DNA of 64,000 nt from Mycteria americana. Taxonomy: Eukaryota; Chordata; Aves; Ciconiiformes; Ciconiidae. This document shows positions 13,501 to 25,500 of the stretch, one piece after another. Location: assembly GCF_035582795.1 (NCBI RefSeq), contig NC_134366.1, positions 108,197,756 to 108,261,755 on the forward strand, written 5' to 3'. Position numbers and translations under genes: made by a program. How positions within the stretch are numbered: the first letter of the stretch is position 1; each line of letters starts with the position of its first letter. Below the pieces are notes generated by a model that was not told the origin of the DNA, ran no database searches, and was given only the letters and a program-made list of their open reading frames with translations.

Positions 13501-16500
13501 TTCTGGGTACAGCATAAAAGTATATCACCCTCTTCCCAACTGTTTCCACTTTTAAAACCACACTTACTTAGCAAGGAAGGTAATACAAAATCCTGTTTTC
13601 AGTTATGGGAACTCCTAAGTTTCCAACTCACCAAATTCAGCCCAAATGACACAGAATTTTTCTTTATAATATTTGCAATTTCAGTCTGTTAACTTCCAAA
13701 ACCAAATAACAATCTTTGTTTCAAATGGCTTTCTCACAAAAACTGTAGGAAGATAAAGCTGGCGAAAACCTTGGGAACTCATCCCTTCAAAGCATGACCC
13801 ATTGTCCCTATTTTATTTCCGACAGTTGTTTATCTAATCTGGTCTTAAAAGGACTTCTTTATGAAGAGCTCCAACCTCCCTGATATTATATTACAAGAAT
13901 TCATTATCCTAATTGCCATAGCATTTTTCCTCATGTCTAACAGAAATCTCTCTTGCCTCAGTTTAAACCAGGTATTTCTAATCCTTTCTGTTCAAAACAG
14001 AGAAAGACAAGCCCTGTCCTCTTTGCAACCATCTTTTTTCCATGTTTGCAAACAGACAACATGCCACTGTCAGGCGTTCTTTGGGCAAAATAACTAATTT
14101 GTCAGTCTTTCCAAATAAGTCTCATTTTCCCAATTTCTGGCCATTTTCATTGCTCTCCCTGAATACTCCCTACTCAGTCCGTAGCTTCCTTGAAAGTGTG
14201 GTGCCCAAACTGCACTAACTATTCTACCTGGGATCCTACTAATGCCGACCAAAGAGATTGTATGAGAGACCGCACTGACTACTCTCCCGTTCATATATCC
14301 CACTATGTTATTTGGCTTTTTTGTATCACTACCACACACTGGCTCACTTCTACTCTGTGTTTCTCAAGCCCTCTTCTGCAGAAGTGCTGCCCCAACAGCT
14401 TCCCATGCTGCATCTATACAGCCAACGATTGTCCTTGTCCCCATTCAAAAACATACTGATTTTTCAAGTCTTTTCTCAACATCACTATGAATTCTAATCC
14501 TGTCCCCTCCACCAGAATCCCTTAGTCTCTGTCAGCTTTATGCTGTTTGCATATTTTTGCTATATAATGAAACTAATGTTACATAGCTGTTACATAGTGC
14601 TTTCATCCCTAGGTCTCAAAGGACTTTATTGGAATAAGGTTCACTGTTCCTGAATAGATGCAGAACTGAGGTAGGGACACAAAGTCTGAGCCTAATTTTT
14701 CTAAAGTGTCCACAAATTTGGAGGTAGGTCTGGGAGATCCACCAGGATGGTGGATTCACTATATTATGTGAATAAATATAATGGATTTCTTTCAGAAAAG
14801 TAAATGAGAAGTGGCATGGTTTTCACAAGTACTGTGAAAAATCTATTGACTCTATCAACACATCCAAAATGGAAAGAAACAGAGATGTCATACATAATGA
14901 AGTTGCTTTTCCATTCTTTTCAAAATCTTTACAAACACATTCAATAAAAAATAAAGAATAAATTATAAATTTCTATCAGAAAGTAAAATACAAAAAGAGA
15001 CAAATGAGCCAAAGGAGTGCTTCATTTAAACTTTTTTTTTTTAAATCACTGCTGCTGAAAATGACCGTACACATTTGCCCATTAAGCTTACCTTATTACT
15101 CAGCACACAGTTTTCAGTAAGTAAGAAAAGGAATTATTATAAGTATTCAGTTTTTAGAACTATCTTTAAAAACACAAAGTATCTTCCCATATTCTGCTCC
15201 TCCTAAGTGGTTTATGAACAGGAGTTCCTTTACAGACATCTTGGACATGTGAGAAAAGTGACAGACTCCCTAAGGGATTCAGAAGTCTTAACAGCAATTT
15301 TCAGAAGACCAATAAACCTTATTTATACAAAGGAGTAAAAATTCTTCATTTTTTTCAGTATTTGTTTTTCAGAGCAGTAATTTTTCTTCACTAATGGTGA
15401 CAGCTGAATTTTCAAACCTGATGAAAAATAGATGCTGTGTTTCCATAGGCTTACTGTAGGCCACCTTAAGATATCACCATCACTTCACACTCAAATACAT
15501 CATTTGAACATCACCACCAATGTCATACCAGCAACATCTGTCTCTTGTGTGCAACCAATTTCATTACAATTGAGAAAAAGTAACAGATGACAACAAAGAA
15601 GGAAATAACGGAATTCCTATTTAACAGCAGGCAAACACACATGCAGCGACCCGCAGTACCGTGCCACGGCAGAGAGCTTGGGCTACACTGCCCCAGCATG
15701 CTGTTGATTAAGGACACATTAACACCACAAGGAAAAGAGGTAGTAACAAAGAGCGTAAGGACACCTCAGTGTTTCAATGCTGACCCAATGTGAGGCCCCC
15801 GGGCACCAGGATAAACACCAGGTCCGCGTGGCTCTACCTTGTACAAAAGTCAAAGGGCTGAGATTGGACCAAAACCCTTGAAAAGGCAGCAGTGACTTGA
15901 GCTGTAGGATTATTTCCACGTAGCATGTGATATCTCTGCCACTTATGGAAATATCTGAAGTTCTATCAAGGCCCCCAGCAACAGCTACCTGAAAATCGCA
16001 GTGTCAGTACCTGCTTCAGCAATGCATCCTTGGCAAGGCGGCTGTTCCCAGAGTGCTCAGAAGCTCCAGCACTTCACTTACTCTATCCCCATCAGCCTAC
16101 ACTGCTCCTAACGCTACCAGCTAACTGAATCACCGTGGTCATGCCATTATTACACTCAGTCTCTGCCACCATCGTTCTCTTTTTCTTCTTCTGGGTTGTA
16201 TTATCATTAAATGTGATGTCATATACATTTTCCAATAGTTTATACTCTAAACTCTTTATACTGAAGTAGTACATGGATGACAAAGGATCTGTCATGTCCA
16301 ACAAATCAGTCCCTTTTTCTCTTTATCTCCTGTCTTCTGTGCATTAATCACTGTCAACTCCCCCTCCATTCTGCATGTCATTGTTTTAAGTTAAGAAGTA
16401 AATAGTGCCTCCAAACAAACCCACCACCTTAAACCCTCTCAAACATAAATAGGATTTTTAAGAAAGTATCGCAGTAGCTTAGCTGTGCAAATGTTATCTT

Positions 16501-19500
16501 GCCTTCACATATCTTCCCTGGACTTTGTTCAAAGTAACGTAATAAAGGATGTATGTTACAAATTTCTTGGCATAGGTCAAAGAAAACCTGAGTTTAAGGA
16601 TGTATGTACTCTACAGATGGCCACAGGCTGCAATAGCGAGCTGATTTTACATGACCCTGCACTGATAACATAAACAATCTCCTGCAGCAATAAAGACACT
16701 CATTTACCCTGCTTCTCATGCTTTCCCAGTATATTGCATAGTATTCCAGAAAGCTACTTAATCTGAAGAATGCGTAATTTTAAAGATGGTACAGAAGACA
16801 TGAGCCATACAAATAAGCTTTGAAGATTTATGCAAAAGACTGCTGACTGAAACCATCTTTTACTTGTAAACCATTTTCATTTGAAAAGGAAATCATAAAA
16901 GTGAAAAAGAAAAAAAAAATAGATTAACATTTTTCAAGTAGCTTTCCATGTTAGAGCAACACAGTGGAGAGACTATGTCTGCCTAGGTATGTTTTGCAGA
17001 ACAGAGTCTCCATTTGTTGGCTGAATATAGACTGAAGCCAGATCATTCATCCACGGTATTTTTGCTTTTTTTGTTCAATGCCTTATATCCTCTCTAGTAA
17101 CTGCAGCATTTTTTTACCTCTCACTATGAATACGATCAAAGCAGTCCTTAGGTGTTACAACAAAACACTGCCATTTCATTGAAATTAACTTAAATCTTGA
17201 AATAATTAATGAATTGTATGGTATAGTCAGCATATACGGGACAAAGCCTAGCAAAACTGCATATTTATTCAGGCCCTAACATTTTAAGAAGTCCACAGAC
17301 CGTCCCTAAAAATGAAAATCTACAAGAGCACATTCATGAAAACTAATATACAGTATATAAGAGCTATTTTCTCAGTATTTTTGAAAGGGTGTCATCATGC
17401 CCTATACAAAGATTTCCCCGGTTTCTTCACTTTCCTTTTTAGAAGTTTTTAATGTGACATCCAGTCACCAGAAAGAAGAGGTATACATTTATGCTCATCT
17501 ATACTTCTATTATAATTTTGACCATCATCAAAAGTACAACAGAAGTAATTATTCTGGGTAAACTGAAAATTCAGAAAAATGGCTAATTATGTGCACATGG
17601 ATTAAATGTAGAGTGGCTGTGCATATATTTGTCTAAAACCTGTGGCGGATGCCTTGGGTCAATATTGACTTAGGGATTCCTAATGTATTTTTACAACATC
17701 TAATTTTGAGAGCAAAGTGTGTGCTGCAGAGAACATTTGGTATCACAATAATTAATCTGATTTCTTCGCAAACAAACAGATCACAAGTCCATTGGTAAAC
17801 ATTTAAACAGCTTACAGCAAACACATTCTACATGTCGTATAATTTATTATCAAGTACTTCAGACTCCTAACTATTTAATTAAAACAAAGAGCTAGTCTAC
17901 TCTTCTTGTATGGACCCAGATACTTATTCTGCTCTCTGGGTATCAGAATGTGAACCACGTCAATGCTTAACTTGCATCCAGATCTAAAAGCAATAAGCAT
18001 TAAATAAAATATAAGAACATTTATTTTGGCTGAAAGTGAAAATGGCAGGCTTTAGGTTCAAGACAAATATAAATGTTTCTTGAGACAAATATGAGGTTTT
18101 ATTACTAAAGCACTTAATGTATTTAAAAACATCATCTTCAACATGATTATTTTTTCTCTAATTATTGATAGATTTTGTCTTGCTCAAAAAATGATACTGA
18201 TAATAAAGAATTCCAAGAGAAGCCTTTCCTCCCCCTCAGATGTGAAAACAGGTTAGAGCACAGGCATAAGCAAACACATGCTTACTAACCACACCTGTTA
18301 GAATGCCATTGTTTTAACAGGACTTCCACATTTGGAAGACTCTTTCGATATTAAGAATAAACTTATTTTATATTCAATTTCCAAAAATGCTTCGTGAAAA
18401 ATCAAAATAAACATTCAAACCTCCAAACAACAGAAAAATCAAGTGGATTTCATATATAACTTCTTATAATCCACACTAAAAAAGCTCATTAACACCTTCC
18501 ATTCCTCAAAAAAGATACACAACTCCAGTTCTGCCTACTGTCTAATATTGTTGTTCAATCGGGATTAAGTTCTTCTTTCTGAGGTTTTTTTTTTTTTTTT
18601 TTCAATTTTAGTCTGGTCTAATTTCCCACAGGAGCCAGTAAGGCACTGCAACAAACACGGGAATTTACAATATTAGAATTATAAAATACAATGGTTTAGA
18701 ACTGTGCTACCCCTGGTGGCAAAGCCTGCTTGTCTAGATGCAGTGTAGGTCACAAAAGGTTTGTTCTAGTAACAAAGTCATGTCCTCCCTCTGAACAAAA
18801 CCTATGAAACCAACACAAGATGCCTCTCCTGCTGGCAAAGATACGTCTGTCCCCAGAATTTTGCCAGCACAGCATGTTATAACCACTAGCGCTATATCTG
18901 TGTCAGCGAACTTTGCAGTGCAGATCTGCTCTTTGTGTTTTTCTGTATTGATAATCTTCTTTGGCTGTGTGCTATTTAGCAGTGTGAAGGCTGATGTTCA
19001 GCCTTAGCTTCTGCATCATCTTCATCAAGACGTGCATTTTTTTAGAAATAGATCTGCAATTCCTTGTGTGCTGAGTTATGGGTGACCACGCATGAAGTCC
19101 CTGAGATGACGCCATGCTGGCAAATGTGTCTGGTATTTCCTCCTTTGATGATATTATGCATCTAACAAGAGATTTGCACACCAAAGTAGTAGTCCAGATG
19201 TTCTGTGTTTGGTCTGAAACCATGCTTTAAAATTAACAGTATCCCTTATTGCAATTCCTGTCTTCTAATTTAGTAATGTATGAGGCTAGTTTGCAAAAGA
19301 CCAGAGTCTCCAAACTTTTGTTTGTTCAAGAACCCTTAAACATTTCTGACCGTATGTTCCCATACCTCATAGGACACAATTAGGAAATCCCTTCCTTTTA
19401 AATGAAGTAAAGCAATGCCATGTACTTGTCAAATCTATCTGTCAAATACACATCTCTGTGAAGATCCATCCCTGAGGTAACCAGTACCACGTATGTAGTT

Positions 19501-22500
19501 TAATTCCATTAATATCACAGTCATTATAATATCCTTACCTGAACTGTTCGTCCTGCGTTAATGTGCTCTTCGTGCAGTCTGTCCCAGAGTCTGCATCTTT
19601 GATACTAAAATAAAGGAAAAATACTCCATATAATTGCTATTTTTACCAACTAGCTATGCAGAAAAAAGGAACCTTCAGTAAATAATCACTTTAAGTTTCC
19701 AAAATTGACAGTAAAGAAGCTGAGTCATAGGCATTTCCACTGCAAAATTAGAGAGGTAAATAGCAATGTATTTTGTGAATAATTTTGTACAATGTATTTT
19801 ACTGAACTGCAGATAACCAGGGTTTCAGCATCAGTTTTTAACAACAAAGAGATATTGCAGCATCCTGATACTGCTGTGGCATAAATCACTTGGTGGTCAG
19901 TAAAACAAAGGGCAGAAGGAGGAAAAAGGAATGGAATAGGGGATAAACAGTACTGGTCATATAGGACAACAAGGTATCTGGTATTATTTACAAAGATAAT
20001 TGCATTCATTACACAACACTACTGTCTACATTTACACTTACCATTTCTATATAGTTACGAACACAGTTACGAGAACCATCAGGGCAGATTTGACACCTGC
20101 ACGAGGCTCCGCTAACTTAAATGGGAAACTATCCATACAGCACTTTCCAAGGGACAGAGACCAGAGTAATTATTCCATTAGCAGAGAGGAAGTTTTGCAA
20201 AAGAACTACATATCACCACATATAAGCCTTATCATCTTTAAAATTAATCAATCCCTGCTATTTCCAGTTGACATAAATAATATAGAGACATTATCATGAA
20301 AAAGAGTAGTAAAATAATAGGAGTAGAAGATGTGATTCCTGGAATATGTGCTGAGACCATCAAAGAATGCATTTACAATACTAGACAACATTAGAACATT
20401 CTTTTTAATTGTTTAAATAACAAGACAAAATATTTACCATGATTTGTGAGGTGTTTTTATGTAAAGTTTAATTTCTCAATTTCTAAATATGCTTTGTTAC
20501 CAATAAAAAACTTTATCTACAGCCTACATCTTTCCTTAATTCTTTTCATAATTTTAAAGGCCACAGTAATAAAGATGACAAGTTACTTAGCTTCCTAAAA
20601 TACAACGAGAAATCTGAAGTTACTTCTTAGTTTCAGAGAAAAAAGTTCTTCCATGTTAGGATTTTGTAGTGCTATGGAAGAGAAAAGGTTTAGTGTTCAA
20701 TTAAGTCAGATTAAAGTGATTTTTCTAGGAAACTAGCAACTTCTGCATAAATTATTATGCCATTAAAATTACTCCCATTGTTCTTTAAAATAAAATGGAC
20801 AAAAAAATCTTTATCAACAGTAGACCTTCCAATTCAGTCATCCCTGAAACAGTACTGAAACAGGAATTTCTGAGGGTGGAACAGAAGGGGTTTTGGGAAA
20901 AATTACCTTTTCAATTCCAGCTGACTGTAATATATTGTCCACATACCGAATAATTAAAAAAACTTTTTCCAGTTAAGAAAATGAAGAATTCATCAGAAAA
21001 TCTTTATTGCTCTTTATAATTTCTACTAGGAAGGCTCAGCACATTTATCTGCTTTATATATTGTTACTTTGCTTTAAAATTCCTAGTATGCCAGTGATGA
21101 CCTCAAAGAATCCAATGACTTAATACACCCAGTGCAATGACATTCATGTGGTCAGAGAATTCTTCCTTGTTGACTTCTCTTTGTCACCCAACACAAAGTA
21201 GGCCATACGCCTGGGCAATGTTCACTCTGAGGGACTCAAGGATAGCAAACCTTGAGGAGAGATGGTATTGCCATCATTAACAAATACATGTAAAACTAAG
21301 GGAGGTCCATGAAGTAAAAATACCTATGGAATCCTAACCTATTAGAGTGGGTCCAGAGGACAGTCATGAAAATGGTCACACGACTGGAACACCTCTCCTA
21401 TGAGTAGACAGGCTGAGAGAGTTGGGGTTGTTCAGCCTGGAGAAGAGAAGGCTCTGGGGAGACCTGATTGCAGCCTTTCAATATATAAAGGGAGCTTAGA
21501 AGAAAGATGGAGAGAGACTTTTTACCAAGGCCAGGGGGACAAGGGGCAACAGTTTTAAACGGAAAGAGGGTAGGTTTAGATTCGACATAAGAAAGACATT
21601 TTCTATGATGAGGGTGATGAGGCACTGGAACAGGTTGCCCAGAGAAGTTATGGATGCCCCATCAGTGGAAGTGTTCAAGGTCAGGTTGGCCGGGGCTTTG
21701 AGTAACCTGGTCTAGTGGAAGGTGTCCCTGCCCATGGCAGGGGGGGTTGGACTAGATGGTCTTTAAAGGTCCCTTCCAACCCAAACCACTCCGTGTTTCC
21801 ATGAGTCTATGATACTTAAACGTACTTGTGCTATAGCCAAATAGTTCGTATTCCACATCAGAAATACAAAACGTAACGTTACTCTTAGACAATCTCTTTT
21901 CTTCTTTGTCCCATTCTCTTTTGAGAACTCTCTCTAGAAAGAAATCTTCATGCTTATGCTTTGGATCCCTTCCATTTCTCCTTGAAACTATCCAGTGGAC
22001 ATGGAGAGAACTCAAAGCTTTTGATAATATCCTCTGCATTAATTTTTGTAGCAGGTAGTGCTCACCAACATTGCTAAAAGCTCTATAATAAATGTCTTAT
22101 ACAAATGTATACATTCTGATGAAGACTGCAGTAAGACTCAGATACCTTAATATCTCATTTTGTGTCACCTTTATGTATCTTCCCACCACAACAATGATCC
22201 CCAGCCAAAGGTAAAAAGTGTTTCACAAACATCCTTTAACTTTGGCACAGTCATGGGAAATGAAGTTAAACCTGAGAGCAACAGAGAAAAGGATGCATGT
22301 CTTACAGCACCTTTTTTTTAAGCATTGTTGCATATCACCAACAAAGTTTAGGGCAGCATGCCAAAATCTCCACCTTCCTGTAGTACCATGACAATTGCTT
22401 CCATCTAACAGAGGCTAACACAAAGTTGTCTTTTGGATAAGCATGCATTTCATTCCCTCTTTTGGAGTGAAAGACCATCCAATCCACAGAATACGCTTTA

Positions 22501-25500
22501 GAAAACAAGAACTCTTTGGGGAAAACATGAAAAGAAAAAAAAAAACCAAGTATAGAGTACTGATTTCTTAAGGATGTAAGTTTTACGTCTTCAGAAACTA
22601 TCATATGGAAAAAGGTGGACTCTCAAATAGTTGAGAAGCAATGCTATGACAATGGATTTATGGTAGCCACTTCTTCTGAAAAGGTGTACTCAAGGTCAAA
22701 TTTCATTATATACTGATTTTAGAGTTTCTTCAAACAGTGATTTAGTAGATTAATTGTTTGGACTATCTCTGGAACCTAAGGTTTAAATCAATATTCATGA
22801 AATAAAGTTAGAGATATTGGCTTCATCATAAGTAAATAATGTTGCTGCTCTAAGCAATTTGACATAATTAGTGATTTTTGCTTAAAAGTAGCCTGTAAAA
22901 TAAACAGGACCAGATTCTACAAAATTATCCTTTTACCTCTAGGGATGTTTGGTTTACATTGCTGAAAGTTAATTTTACAAAAAGTGTTTTAGAGAAAACC
23001 ATTTAAGCTGCTGATGCTGATAGCTCACAAAAGTACTATAACACATTCGTTATGGCTAAAATGCATAAAAAAGATACAAAAATGTAAATGATTATGGAAT
23101 TATTTCCACCAAACTATTGCTAGTGTTCTGATAATCTAAAACTATCTAGAGTGACAGATTTCAAATTCAGATTTCCCATATTTTTATTCTCACCTTCTCA
23201 TAAATGTAACAACAGAGTAAACTTTGGAATATTTATAGTTCTTACAGCCAGAAAAGTATTAAAAAAAAAAACTTTCAAATTTTAAGAACATTACACTGAG
23301 TGTGGACTTCTTAAAGGATCTGGCATTTAGGGACTATTTTTATAGTCAGATGTATTACTTCTCATAAATGTTTGTGTCTTAAATTTTTTGCCAATACATA
23401 GAAGTTCTGAAGCCTTCAGTACTGCTGAATACCTTCTGGTATAGTTACCAATTGTTTATTTGAAGGTTTTATCCATAGTTACTTGTTTCTAATAATTCTG
23501 TTAATTACTAATTCAAATATCAAATCTGCCAGGACTTACCATGTCTAGGGATGCAGAAATTTTTAATTAATAGTATTCTGAGATCAGAAAGGACAAATCT
23601 GTACTAAACGTTGCTACCACTTCTTGCTTTCAGAAGTGTTGTTCTAGAGGAAATACAGTTAACACTTTAAAGAACTATGTTTACAATTATTTAAGGATTT
23701 TTCTGATATGCAAATTTTATTATGTTGACTAAACAGATCATTCATGTTGATACCAACAACCTGAAAATCTCAAGAAATGTCCAAACCAGATACTTTTAGA
23801 TTGCATCAGATTTTTACATTCAAAATATAAAATTCAACTCAATAAAGCATCCTGGTATTTCAATGTGATCACTGAGTGCCACCACAGAAATGCTGCCGTT
23901 TGTATTGCCTATAATTAAACTCTGGCTAAGCATGAGTTTCTTCGACAATGCTTTGAACAAAGTGTTAAATCAGAACTAACGTAAAGACTCATTTTATCCT
24001 GAGTGTTAATATTTTCTGCATTTTCTTCTAGACACAGAAAACTATCCTTACAACGGTTTCCCCTTCTATCTGCAGAACAGGAATGCTTGACTCATTTGAG
24101 TTGCTGGGCCAATAAAGACTTCAGTTGACCAACACATGGCTGAATTAAGTGGCACATATTTCTCCTCTTCCCTGACACCATGGTAACACTATCTGGCTAG
24201 ATACAGCACAATTATCCTTTGTCTAAATAAGTAGAAGATTTTCAGCAGGATCAACCAGTAACTGGCTACCCCTCCCCACTGACCAGGTTCTGCAAAACGC
24301 AGCAATTCCCAAGATAATCTCTCACACTAGTAAGTACTACACAGGGTAACAACTGATCATGCCTCCGTTTCTTATTGCAGCACCCAATGCCTTTTGAAGC
24401 TTCTTGATGGGGTTTTTATATATCCTAAATGAAGGGAGTTTTACATATCTGGACAATACTTAGCAAAGAATCTATTTAGCTGTACAAGTTATACTCTTTC
24501 AAAAAAAATCAAGCAGTTTAACAGTTATGTCCATCCCCTCCATCCTCTCTCCCTAATTCCTACCTTACACACATCAAAATCTTATCTTTACCTTCAAAGT
24601 GCAACAAAACCATTTGTGTAACGCTAATGTGCCCTGCTCATCACTTCCCATTCTGTACTGGCAGGTCAGCTCCCCCCTCCCATCACCAGACCACCTTTTT
24701 CCAATGACCACCCGTTTGCTCCTCTCAGGCAAGGCTGTAGCTTTTATGCCACCCTTTTGCAGGTATTTATTAACTGCATCCCTTCATTTCTGGATGCCTT
24801 CGTCAAGACTCTGAAGAATGGTACACCTCACTGCTCCACACTCATTGATGCTGTTGGTGTTAACCGAAGTGCTGCCCTGAAGACCTAATTTTTAACGTAA
24901 TTGTAACATAAGCTAACTGTAGACCAAAAACTACCTCTCTGCAACCAAGAAATCCCTCTTGGTGGATTATGACAAATGCACGTTGCTTCCCTGAGCAGTT
25001 GTGCAACTTCTGGTTAGAGAAAGAAGGGAGCAACCTAGCTATCAAGACTGTCTATATTTGAATGAAACAGCTTGCATGGAAAAGGTATTATTACGATGAC
25101 CTCCTCTAGGCACCTCTGAATCCTGTCCTATTCCACATTATTCTTCAGTAGTTGCCCTTAGCTAGCTCTATGGCCACTGCAACGTATGGGCCATGCACAC
25201 TGAGAGACGTACACACTGATCCCTGGAGGCTGTACCCCTCTCCAGGGCAATTTAATAGTCAAGGCTCCTTGCTTGCCCATCATCTCACCCAAGAGCAAAC
25301 TAATACGGACTCCTCTGTACTCTGGCTACAATGCAAAGTAACTCAATTAACTGTTCTTTATGGGAGAAGCTGGAGAACAGAAAGCTGCTCCTGGCCACTA
25401 CAGTACAAGGCTGCTGCAAACTGGCCGATTCCAAGGCAAAAAACGCTGAATCAGCTAGCATCTAGGTAACGTAATGAATTATACAAATATGGAACAAAGA

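Noticed and set aside
19310..19370. Phrase agagtctccaaactttt resembling a hAT terminal repeat
   Set aside because: No matching right end was found nearby.
24599..25470. Cluster of plus-strand open frames in STX17 intron 2
   Set aside because: No family match, no consistent splice signals, no CpG enrichment.
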